64,000 nt of DNA from Escallonia rubra (Eukaryota; Streptophyta; Magnoliopsida; Escalloniales; Escalloniaceae). Positions 1 through 9,735 of this stretch are shown here, one piece after another (position 1 is the first letter of the stretch; each line of letters opens with the position of its first letter). The DNA lies in contig JAVXUO010001833.1 of NCBI GenBank assembly GCA_033065855.1, positions 62,001 through 126,000 of the forward strand, written 5' to 3'. Both the position numbers and the translations under genes were made by a program. Below the pieces are notes generated by a model. It was not told the DNA's origin. It made no database searches and saw only the letters and a list, made by a program, of their open reading frames with translations.

Positions 1-634
1 CACAGTTTTATCCATATGACTTTTCGCCGATAGAGCTTAGGGTACTTCAAAGTCAGCTCGAGACTTATATTATGGATGTGCGCTCCTGTGAAGAACTTTA
101 TGAAGTCAGGGGAATTGGTGAACTTGTTATAAAGTTAGTTGAGTTGAAAAAGGATGTGATATATCCTTTGGTGTTCTTGCTTTTGAGATTGGTTTTACTT
201 TTACCTGTTGCAACTGCTACTGTAGAAAGAGCTTTCTCTGCAATGAAGATAATAAAGACTCGACTTCGGAATCGCATGGGAGACGAATGGATGAATGATA
301 GCTTGGTTTGTTACATCGAGAAGAATGTCTTCAAAACTATTACAAATGAAGCTATTATCAAACGCTACCAATCTTCGGCGCCTCATCGAATAGTTATTTA
401 GTACTTTCGTTTGTAAACTCTGAAATATTTATTTTGTATTTGCTTTTGTTGTACTGTAAAGAGTCTTTAGTAGCTCTCATGAAATTAAATATGACTTTTT
501 GGATGTTTTTTCGTATTAATTTGTGTTTTGTCGAAAAATGCAATTTTTTTTGTTGCTATTTTACTAATAAAAAAAATTATTAATTTCGATATATATTTAG
601 CACCCCCTGGGATGAAATCCTGGCTCCGCCCCTG
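1..634 (+). mobile_element. hAT transposon, right end with terminal inverted repeat
   Basis: After the transposase stop there is an AT-rich 3' UTR, then a terminus that reads outward as CCTGGCTCCGCCCCTG and ends at 634. This is the usual end of plant hAT elements of this group, whose other end starts CAGGGGCGGAGCCAGG. The next 8 bases (635-642, TACTTATC) would be the target-site duplication. The left end is outside the window, so the duplication cannot be confirmed. Confidence 0.8.
3..401 (+). CDS. hAT transposase, C-terminal part (partial at window start)
   Basis: The reading frame is open from the first bases of the window to a TAG at 399-401, about 132 codons, so the start lies upstream. 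The C-terminal half has the hATC dimerisation signature of plant hAT transposases of the zinc-finger MYM-type 1-like group: a hydrophobic stretch, then LPVATATVERAFSAMKIIKT, then LRNRMGDEWMNDSLVCYIEK. The host function would be cut-and-paste transposition in the nucleus. Only the dimerisation end is visible; the zinc finger and catalytic residues would lie left of the window. The visible frame has no stop or frameshift, so this end may be a fairly young copy. It sits 233 bp inside the element's right terminus. Confidence 0.85.
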   Translation, partial: QFYPYDFSPIELRVLQSQLETYIMDVRSCEELYEVRGIGELVIKLVELKKDVIYPLVFLLLRLVLLLPVATATVERAFSAMKIIKTRLRNRMGDEWMNDSLVCYIEKNVFKTITNEAIIKRYQSSAPHRIVI

Positions 635-837
635 TACTTATCCATTCTGAAAATAAAACACATTTTATTTTCAATATCAATCCATCAATTATCAATCAAA
701 ATATTTTATTCTTTTACTTTTTCAGCCATGTTTCATTATTGCGTTAACCTAATTTCAACCCACCATTCAACTAAATCACACATTCGATATCTCAATCCAA
801 TTGGGTCCCATCCTCCATCAATCTCAATATCTCAATG

Positions 838-1080
838 CTAAACATTAACCATAATCAATATTAAACATTAATCATAATCAATATCTCAAGATTATCCATA
901 ATCAATGCTAAACATTAACCATAATCAATATCTCAAGATTATTCATAATCAATGCTAAACATTAACCATAATCAATGCGCAAGATTATCCATAATCAATG
1001 CTAAACATTAACCATAATCAATGCTCAACATTATCCATAATCAATTGATTCAATTCAATGCTCAAGATTATCCATAATTC
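838..1080. repeat. AT-rich minisatellite
   Basis: About 240 bp of imperfect tandem repeats built from two short alternating modules, AATGCTAAACATTAACCAT and AATCAATRTCTCAAGATTAT. The combined period is roughly 45-50 bp with about five degenerate rounds. It is non-coding and lies between two hAT-derived segments. Confidence 0.75.
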
Positions 1081-1149
1081 ATTCCTAATTTCAGCTATGA
1101 TACTAAAAAGATAACAAACAAATTTTATAGAGATGGCAACTAGATCAAG

Positions 1150-1803
1150 TCAATGAAAGGTGAAATTAAAGTTTGGAAGTTGGAACATACTTGTCACTGA
1201 GTCGCCGGTCGCCGCCGGTCGCCGGAGTTTTGGCCGCCGGTGGACTGTTGGAGTGAAGACAGTACAACCGAAGTCGCCGACTCGCCGTCGGCGTAGATCC
1301 GGGGTCACTGGGTCCTTGCCGCCGGCGGTGGACCGTTGGAGTGAAGACTGAAGACCGAAGTCGCCGACTCGCCGTCGCCGTAGATCCGGGGTCACTGGGT
1401 CCTTGCAGTTGCCGAGTCGCCGTCGCCCGTCGGCGTAGTAGCGTAGATCTAGACAACGAGAGAGAGCCCGTGACCGTGAGCCGTGAGGCGCCGAAGTGCG
1501 TTCGTCGTGGGTGCCGCCGTGCCGGAGGAGTGAGCCGAAATGCCGGAAGTGGGTTTGTCGTGGCTGCCGAAGTGGGTTCGTGATCGTGGCTGCCGGAGTG
1601 AGGCGCCGGCCGCCGGTCGGTGTCTCGGTTGGTGAGAACTGAGAAGAGAGAGCCGAAGAGCCGGAGAGAGAGAGAGCCGAAGAGAGAGAGAGAGAGCCGA
1701 AAAAGTGTGAAAAATATGAAAAAATACTATATATAAATTTTTTTTTTTTTTCAAAATCTGACAGGGGCTATAGCCCCCTCTCGTACAAGTGTAGCTCCAC
1801 CGG
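1150..1803 (-). mobile_element. hAT-like terminus with GC-rich subterminal DNA
   Basis: Read from 1803 leftward on the minus strand, the sequence starts CACCGGTGGAGCTACA and soon reaches a GGGGGCTATAGCCCC palindrome, a terminus style common in plant hAT elements. Next come a GA-rich tract and 1200-1460, which is GC-rich (SCCGCCG words) and holds a ~100-bp direct duplication (a module with GTCGCCGACTCGCCGTCG and GGGTCACTGGGTCCTTG). The matching second terminus was not found, so it is either outside the window or deleted. The long reading frames here are a product of GC-rich repeats, not genes. Confidence 0.5.
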
Positions 1804-3149
1804 TGATCTAGATATTAATCTATTGACTTCGACATGTAGATGCTTTTTCTCTCACATCTAAGCGATTAGTCCTTGAAACTGCTGGTTCTAGCTTTTACAC
1901 ATGACCTTTTCAGTATTCCAGATGACCAACACATTCGATCTGTTGGCTCATGCATTTAGGGGTGCGCCTTATGCTTTGTAACCAATCGTTGTAACCGTTG
2001 GCTCCGACTGTTGGCTTTGGCTTCTCAAAATGCGCACTTTATTTAGTGACCAATCATCGTTACTGTTGGCTCCAGCTCCAGATAAAGTTCAACCTCAGTT
2101 TCTATAGATTTTACTCGAAGATCAATAACCGCTTACACACATTGTCTGCTCTAGCTTCGAGTGTTGTCTCTATCCAGTTTTTTGAACTACATTTGTCTGA
2201 TTTGTTTTCGAGGTTAAGAAAGGAAGCCTTATAAAGGTCCAACCTCTATTTGTGTGAGTGTTTGCGTTAGATATCTGTCCTATGGTCTTTTCGTTTTTTT
2301 TTTTGGTTTTTTTTTTTTTTTTGGTCTAACAATGTGTTGTTTACAATGATGTTCATTCGTAGGCAAGGTCCTTCACCAGGAGGCTTTGTAAACACCCCAT
2401 TTTGTAGGCCTTATCTTAATTAGTTGAGTCAAGTTTAGTAAGTCCAGTCCATTTGGTTTGTGCAGTCAATTTTGGCTTAACCCAGGTCAAAGTATAGATG
2501 AGATAGGAGCTCTGGTACATGTTTTGGATCTCATATTGGATGTCAGACCCCAAAATTATATTTACACAATTGATTTGTTAGAATAGGTGGTCTTTTTCTC
2601 TCTAGAGTCGGCATAAAAATAAATTAGTTGAGGCAAGAGAACTGACTAGTTTTGGAAGGAAGTGGTCGAAAAATCTTTTTGCTTGAGTGAACCGGCCAAA
2701 AAGTTTAATTTGGTCTTCTTGCTTTATTTTGGTCTTATCTCTCAAGAGGAGATGAGTGTCAGTTGAAGAGAAAATTCCCAAGCGGCTGCAATGTTTGTGA
2801 GAGCTTAGACTTGCTAGAGAGAAAAAAAAGTGAGAAATATATTATAGAGGCTTTCTTCGTTGTTTTAAGTTAAAAAATATGGTTACTTTATTGCATCGTG
2901 GAGATCAAGAGATAGTTCTTACGCTTTTGTTAATCCTTTCTTTGTTGAGTAGTTTAGAATAGCCATATCATAGATTAAAGAAATTATTATTTAGATTTTC
3001 CTTCCCAGTGATCGAGGTTTTGGTTTGTGACAAAATCAAAGAAAAAACATTTTTTGAACTTTTCGCTAGAAGAAATTTCTTAGCATTATAATTCCGTTAA
3101 GACTAGAATTCTGCTTGGATTCGACTTCTACTCCAATATAAAAAATTTA
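1804..3149. other. Intergenic DNA, no gene recognised
   Basis: AT-rich sequence with poly-T runs near 2290-2325. Short open frames are below what chance allows and show no family motif. I see no repeat termini or RNA gene. Confidence 0.5.
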
Positions 3150-3523
3150 TACTCCCTCTGTTCCACATAAATTGATCGCTTTTTCCCCCTCAGATCAAGG
3201 ATTTAGGCCATGTATTGTATGTTTCCTGTTCTACCCTTTAGAGAAAGAGAGGAAGAAAGAGGGCCAAGAGAGAAAAAATGAGTTAGTGGAAGATTAAATA
3301 TTGAGAGAGAAATATGAAAAAAAAAAGTGTAAGAAAGTGGATCGGAGAGACAAATGAGTTGGTAGAGAGTTAAATGAGGAGAGAGAAATAGAATAAATAA
3401 ATTTTAAAATGGGTAAATATGTAAAACTATCATCTACAGAATCTTTCTTAATTTTGAATGTGAACAATTCTTGTGGGACGACCGAAAATAAATATGATCA
3501 AGTTTTGTGGGAGGAAGGGAGTA
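3150..3523. mobile_element. Stowaway-like MITE (Tc1/mariner)
   Basis: The left end TACTCCCTCTGTTCCACA (from 3150) is an inverted match to the right end, which reverse-complemented reads TACTCCCTTCCTCCCACA (to 3523). The CTCCCTC(C)GT..CCA start and flanking TA are the hallmarks of plant Stowaway elements. The ~370-bp interior is AT-rich with two related GAGAGAAATA-containing segments and has no coding capacity. Confidence 0.8.
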
Positions 3524-4909
3524 TTCGAATAGAAGAAGTTGAATTCAGTCGGTCTTAAAAATAAACCCTTAGGATCGGCCGAACTATGAGGTTTCGATTC
3601 TTAACTTGTTTGATGGAGTATTTAGACGATTTGACTCCCATCGTCAGCTTAATAATTTTTTGCCTTTGTGTATTTTTTGTTTTATTTTTATTTTGACGGA
3701 TAAAAATGAGAAAAAAAAATCACATGAAAAAAAGAGTTAAAAGGCCGTTAGAGTACTACAAGGCGCCTAACACCTTTCTATCATATAAATTATTAATTAT
3801 TATAGAACTGAACCTTGTTTTCATGTTTTCCCTTATTGATATTTAATTTAACATAAAGCAAGATGGCTACCATGCAAAAAAAAAATGTCTATGTAAACGT
3901 TTGGGTTTGATCCGGTTCATAATGAAACACAAGGTACTGCTCAACACTTATCTCACAATCCAAGATTGAAGAATGACACTCGATTTTTAGATTAAGATTT
4001 CTTCCTTGAAAAACAACAAGCAGAGGCGTATCCATGATCCATTATAGTCATACTTTGCAGCAAGCAGAAGTTCCTGCATCAGCGGTTCAATCTATTGTGA
4101 GGGTATTGGCATGGATTTGCATCTGAAAAGCCTTTGCTTGTTAGAGTTTGACATGGAGGCTAAGGGGGTTTCGTCTTCTCAAATTAAACTTCTTAATGAC
4201 GGTGTATGACTCAATCTCGAAGAGCAATATACCTCTCTTGAAATTGATAGACATCATGCCATAATTGATTCCAACGTCTAAGACACGGGGATAACGATTG
4301 GAAGATTTGGGTCTACATGGGTAAAGAAGGGTACAATCGTGAATGGGTGAGAAAGAAAATTTTGCTTCCTTTAGCAAATTAAAAGGGATATAACCAATTG
4401 TGTTATTTTTAATGATAATCATGAGCAACTCCCTAAGTAGGGTTATATTTACGGGTTGCCTAATATTCGACCAATGCAGAAAAATGTTTGTCCAATTCAA
4501 CATAAAGCTTAAGCCATAGGATTTGGCTCATCCATGTGTATAAGCTCAACTTTTTTTTTTTCACACTTGGTATTAACATAACTCGACACATGCGCCTCAG
4601 CAATGTCCTCCTTGCTCCCTCGTGTGAGGCCTCGCATCAAAGTTTCCCCTCGTGACATGCACAATTTTCTTTTTAAGAGCAACCGACATGAGTGTAAGGC
4701 ACTAGTCACCACCATGGTTTCATCGACTCAGAGAAATTCTCATGCAGATACGAGAATATACCTAAATGAGGCCCCTTGATCATTTTTTCAATAGATCCCC
4801 CAAGGTGTGGGTAACGTTAGGGTCGATGCAATCCCTTGCGCCGTCGAAAAGTATTGAAACTAGGTGCGGGTATGATACTACTTGTCACGGACCCAGGGAC
4901 ATTTTTATT
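3524..4909. other. Intergenic DNA with no recognisable gene
   Basis: Two modest open frames on the minus strand (4141-4503 and 4509-4715) have no family motif I recognise, and nothing in codon use or context supports them. They could be eroded transposon-derived sequence. No terminal repeats were found. Confidence 0.4.
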
Positions 4910-5635
4910 ATAATGACCCAGTCCACAGCCCCACCACATGGCAATGCCTTCCTCAAAAGAGCTAGCCAAGTAGAAACTTTTAAGATAATAAGTAAGGTCT
5001 TATAAGGGAAATCTCATACTATCGCACATCCAATGTGGGATATCACAATCTCCCTTTCTTATGCTTAGCATCCACGCTAAGGCTTAATGACATATAGCCC
5101 AGAAGCTTCCTCTTTAGCCAATATGGGATATACCCAGCTCACCCTTCATTATCCGAACCACCCTCTTGATGTGGGATATACCCGGGCTTGAATTAATTTT
5201 TCCCAACCATCGATAACCCGACTGCTGGATTTCCAAGCTTAAGGTTTCGAGAGTCAGCTCTAATACCATCTATAATGACCAAGTCAAAGCCTCACCACAG
5301 GGCAAAGCTTCCCTCAAAAGGGTAAGCCAATTACGTACTTCTAAGATCATAGGCAAGGGCTTATAAGAGCAATCTCAAACTATCCGACATCCAACGTGTG
5401 GGACATCACAACCTCTCTTCCTTACGAATTTGGATCCTTGCTAAGGCTCGATCACACATAGCCCCATAATCTTCTTTTCTAGCCAATGTGGAATATACTT
5501 AGCTCATCCTTGGTTGCCCCAACCAGGATCTTGATGTGAAATATACCTGGGCTCGCCTTTGCTTCCCCTAACCATCTCCAACTCGACTGGATAGCTCAGT
5601 TTGAGCATTCGAGAGTCGGTTCGGATACTAGCTTA
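4910..5635 (+). repeat. Two direct copies of a ~362-bp repeat
   Basis: The segment starting ATAATGACC at 4910 recurs head-to-tail at 5272. Each unit contains GCAA(T/A)GC(C/T)TTCCCTC, a short CAATGTGGGATATCAC word, several GGGATATACC boxes and a terminal GAGAGTCRGYTC. The units differ at many positions, so the duplication is old. Inverted copies lie at 6368-6856. No protein is encoded; the unit looks like a non-autonomous mobile sequence whose class I cannot assign. Confidence 0.75.
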
Positions 5636-5639
5636 GTGC

Positions 5640-6290
5640 TACTAGGCTGTACTGCAAGACCTGAAGTGTGCGCATCACACTTTATTTCCTTCTTTAACCC
5701 TGCATCAGAAGGAACACAATCTGGTGCCAAAACGTAATGCCTCCTCGACATCAATCTTGAACTCTAGTTGTTGACGATACATAACTTGTTCCTGATCTTA
5801 ATCAATTTTGAATTTTTAGTCTGAGCTTGTTTAATTTTATTAATCAAAGTAGGTTGCGCTATCAGAATACCAAAATAATTCCTAGACTCAACATCTAAAA
5901 CATCTACACCCAAACTTTCCAGATCAGCAAGAATATTCTTTTACAAAGTCAAAAGAGTTACAAATGTACAAGTTATCTTTATGCTAAAAGCATCAGCAAC
6001 CGCATTTGCCATTTCTTAGATGATATAAATGTAGTTATAGTCCTTAAGCAACTCTAACCATCGACATTGATGCATATTCAACTCCTATTGCATGAACAAA
6101 TACTTGAGGCTCTCTTAATCTGTCACATACCTCACTATAGAGGTAGTGCCTTCATATTTTCAAGGCAAAAAGCATGGCAGCTAACTCCAAGTCTTGTGTT
6201 GGATAGTTCAATTCATATGCCTTGAGTTATTGCAAACCATAATCAATAACTTGTGCATGGACGAAGCCACTTGAGACTTGAGTATGTTGT
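5640..6290 (-). pseudogene. Ty3/gypsy RNase H relic
   Basis: The minus strand, read in several frames, gives decayed but clear Ty3/gypsy RNase H peptides in order: LKAYELNYPTQDLELAAMLF, then a RHYLY-like segment, then a TD.ESLKYLF-like segment, then RWLELLKDYNYIYI and an ANAVADAF-like end. These match the chromovirus-type RNase H. Stops and frameshifts break the frame throughout, so it is non-functional. No LTRs could be paired with it. It lies between direct and inverted copies of the 362-bp repeat. Confidence 0.75.
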
Positions 6291-6367
6291 GCGGGAAAAG
6301 CAGCCTTAATTTTTTGACGTTTAAAGTGGGTACGTTTTATCCTAAGGATGGAATTCCTTTGAGGTGG

Positions 6368-6856
6368 GGAAATTGTGATATCTTACATTGGATGTGGGAT
6401 GATTTGTGACTGGTCTTACAAGACCCTGCCCATGGGTTCACCAGTACCTACTTGGCTAAACTTTTTGAGGAAGGCATTGCCCTTTGGTGAGGCCAATGAC
6501 CGAGCCGTTAAAGATGGTAACAGATACGACTCTCGAAAAGCTTGGGCTGTGGTATCTAGTCGGGTTGCCGATAGTTGGAGAAACTAAAGTAAGCCCGAGT
6601 ACATCCCATATCGAGAGGATGGTTGGTACAACAAAAAGTTAGACAAGTATATCCCACATTGCTTAGAAATGAAGATTCTAAGATATGTGTGATCAAGCCT
6701 TAACGAGGACGCTAAGGCATAAGATAGGGAGATTGTGATATCCACATCGTGTATGCTACGATTTGTGATTAACCTTATAAAACTCTGCCCATGAACTCGT
6801 AAATACCTACTTTAACTAGCCCTTTTGAGGGAAGCATTGCTCTGTGGTGGGGCCGT
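6368..6856 (-). repeat. Inverted copies of the 362-bp repeat
   Basis: Reverse-complementing this interval gives the 4910-5635 repeat: a partial unit at about 6368-6503 and a near-full unit at 6504-6856, with the same TGGGATATCAC, GGGATATAC and GAGAGTC landmarks. The two pairs therefore form a large inverted arrangement around the gypsy relic. Confidence 0.7.
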
Positions 6857-7772
6857 GGTCCAAGTCAGGTTATTTATATTTGCATTAGAATAAAGAAGAG
6901 CCTTATGCTTATCTGTGGGATCATGACGAAATTAAACTAATTAATATTCTTAAACAAACTACACGCATATCAAATGAGCTATGTGAATTCTGTAAAAGTC
7001 CGAACAGATAAGTGGATGCACATGTAAATGCACACTTATACGTTGAACGCATGCTTTTGCATTTTATATCGAAGCTCTGAAGTAATATATGTAAGCAAAT
7101 TAGACACGGTTCCAACTACAAGATAATTGACACAAAATATAATGTAAGACATTAAAATACACAATATGTTATCCTAAATGAAAATCTACTATAGAGGCAA
7201 TAAAGCAGCTCCAATGCTATAAAAGATTTAAAAAACATGATTTTAATTTTCTAGAGCTCAAGTGAGCCTTAAAACTGCATATAAAAAACCAATTAATTAT
7301 GGGAATAACCAAGAAAATGTTGGTGTTTTTACGCTCAATTATATCACATCAAATATGAAAATGACCAATGAAATGTTGGTCTTTAATGCACAATTATTGT
7401 ATCAAATCCTGGCTTCCTACAACAAAAATAACACATAAGAGTAATCTCCATATAAAAAAAGAGCAGCAAAAGATCAGTGATATCTTAAGTGGCTCTAGAG
7501 AAAAAAAATTTAACAGTGCTAGAGTGGGAATATGCATACTCTGCGAAGAAAAGTAAGTATAGTAGGATGCATTAATAACATGCCTTATATGCTGATGCAA
7601 CTATTTATAGTAGGTTAAGTATAATGGATCTAAGATATCTTACAATACTATTAGAAATGATCATTGATATAACTTCTTTTGTTCTCTTCTTCTTTTGTTA
7701 CATTCCACCATCTTACGAATGTAGTGTCATGATTTAGGTTTCAATTTATTTGTGTTGACTCTAGGTGTTTGT
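6857..7772. other. Intergenic DNA, nothing recognised
   Basis: AT-rich sequence with short chance open frames on both strands. I see no terminal repeats or coding motifs. It ends at the outer edge of the Tat-element 3' LTR. Confidence 0.5.
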
Positions 7773-8240
7773 TGTGGATGAAATCCGAATTGATCCAGAT
7801 TCAGTCGTGAAAAGACCTACGTAGCACAAACAAACACTGGTGATTCACCGGAGGGGTTTCGACGGAGAATATCTGATGCCTAAGTTAGCGAGTGAGCGAG
7901 GAGAGGTATGGGAGTCTACGGTGTTGTGAATGTACCGATTTCACTTCTCCCTTATGAAGAAGCGGAGTCTTCCTTCCCTTAAGAGTTGTCTAGTTGTCTT
8001 CTAGTAGGAGAGTGCTACTCCACTCCTCGAGAAAGGTGGCACGGATAACGGAAGATTCATAGGATGATGGGGAGAAACCTTGGACCCAGTCATAGGTCTG
8101 ATCTAGGTAGGGCTCTTATGTGGCTCTTTGAACGTGACACTTATCGCTCCCAGAGGGATGTGCATTTTTACCCATATCATTTGCCCTATGTTCCATGTTC
8201 TTTCTGGGAAAGAATGTGGAAGTAGGATAGTCGTCTTCTA
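7773..8240 (-). repeat. 3' LTR of the Tat-like element (inner edge uncertain)
   Basis: The outer edge is set by the shared TGTGGATGAAATCC start and about 80 bp of similarity to 17436-17512, including AGCACAAACAAAC and GAGGGGTTTC. Past that, the partner LTR is missing, so the inner edge is only an estimate. Confidence 0.55.
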
Positions 8241-8389
8241 ATTAACATCGGGCTTTAGGTCCCAGTAAAGGAATGTTCCACGTTGGAGAATTTAAGCCAA
8301 GAGCGACATATTCCATACTCAATGGCCAAGCAGATGAATAGTTGGTTTGTTCCTCGTGAATGAAGATTGAAGGCTTAAAGAACTCACTA

Positions 8390-9355
8390 ACTCGGCCAGA
8401 CGAGTAAAGAATGTACCCCTTAAAAATATGCTCATCTGCTCGGCTGGACGAGCAGAAGGCTAATACTTGAGCTCCTTTGCTCAACTGGACGAGTAGTACT
8501 CTAATAATTCAGCTTGTCTGCTCGACCAGACGAGCAAAAAGCTAAATATTGAGCTCATTAGCTTGGCTTGGGCTCGTCTGTTCGGCTGGACAAGTAGAGC
8601 TAAAGATTGAGCTTATCTGCTCGCTTGGACGAACAGAGAGCTTGAGCTTGAGCTCGTCTACTCGGCTAGACATGCAGAGATCTAAAGATTGAGCTTGTCT
8701 GCTTGGCTAGAAGAGTAAATAGCATGAGCTTAATCTTGTCTACTCTGTTGGTTAAGTAGAGAGGCAAAGATTGAGTTCACCTACTCGGTTGGACGAGCAG
8801 AGAACTAAAGATTGAGCTTCTCTACTCAGTCTGGCGAGCAGAGGGATACTAGGGAGCCTAAGAAGCTCATCTACTCGATCTAGTGAGTAGAGAGGACTTA
8901 CAGAGCCAAAAAGGATCTCGTTTGCTCGGTCTGGCAAGCAAAGGGGTGTTAATGAGCCCTAAGGACCCCGTCTGCTCGGTCTGGCTTAAAAAGAGGACTT
9001 TGGGGTCCCAAAGGAGCACGTTGACTTCGTCTGGCAACAAGAGAGGTGTTAGGGAGCCCTAAGGAGCTCGTCTGCTTGGTCTGGCGAGTAGAGAGAGCTT
9101 TGAGGTCCTAAAAGACCTTGTTTACTCATTTTGGTAAGCAACGAGGTGTTAAGAAGCCTTAAGAAGCTCGGTTGCTTGGTCTGGCGAGCAGAGAGGACTT
9201 GTAGGTATCAAAGGAACTCGTTTGCTCGGTCTGGGGAGCAGAAAGGTGTTAAGGAGCTCTAAAGAACTCGTATGCTCAGTCTGGCGAGCAGAAAAGAATT
9301 AGGGAGCCCAAAAGAGCTCATCTGCTCAGTTTCGTGAACAGAGGGATGCTAGAAT
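8390..9355. repeat. ~60-bp tandem repeat array, each unit with a dyad
   Basis: Roughly sixteen degenerate units of about 60 bp. The core reads TCTGCTCGGTCTGGCGAGCA, in which TCTGCTCG and CGAGCAGA are inverted repeats around a 6-base loop. Between the cores are variable spacers such as GAGGTGTTAGGGAGCCC. Earlier units (8390-8800) use TCGGCTGGACGAGCAG, so the array consists of at least two related subfamilies. It lies between the antisense ORF and the 3' LTR, where Tat/Ogre elements are known to carry variable tandem repeats. Confidence 0.85.
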
Positions 9356-9516
9356 ATTTGACTGATGGGGTGCGTCCACTCGGATTTGCCAAGGTTTTCT
9401 TCAAGGGGCACGTACAAAGGTAAACTTGCCCCCTGTCAAGTTGATCACTAGGTGCCATGAGTCGCTTATCCCAATGGTCATGAAATCCTAGCCATTGGAT
9501 CATCTTGTGATCTCCA

Positions 9517-9525
9517 TATAAATAG
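9517..9525 (+). promoter_or_regulatory. TATA box candidate for the antisense ORF
   Basis: TATAAATAG on the plus strand, with ATTGG (inverted CCAAT) about 20 bp upstream, a (GA)n leader tract at about 9566-9582, and the first ATG of the plus-strand ORF relic at 9736. It directs transcription opposite to the retrotransposon. Function is inferred. Confidence 0.5.
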
Positions 9526-9735
9526 AAAGCATCTCACTTGGCCTCATTCCATTTCATCTTGGGCGGAGAGAGAGAGAGAGAGCTACACTTGAGAGTTTAG
9601 AGGATTTCATGAACGAAGAGGATACAAATTCAAGAGTAATGGTGTTTTTGACATTTGAAGAATATCCTTAGATCCTTCAAGTAAGGTTCAAAACCTCTTT
9701 AACTTCTTTGAGTTCCTTTATTTGATAAAAAAAAC

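Noticed and set aside
1160..1583. Several overlapping long open frames in GC-rich DNA
   Set aside because: They exist in several frames at once because of CGCCG repeats and direct duplications; no domain or codon signal.
8390..9355. Regularly spaced repeats considered as a CRISPR-like array
   Set aside because: Units are contiguous and degenerate, spacers are not unique, and the setting is a plant retrotransposon.
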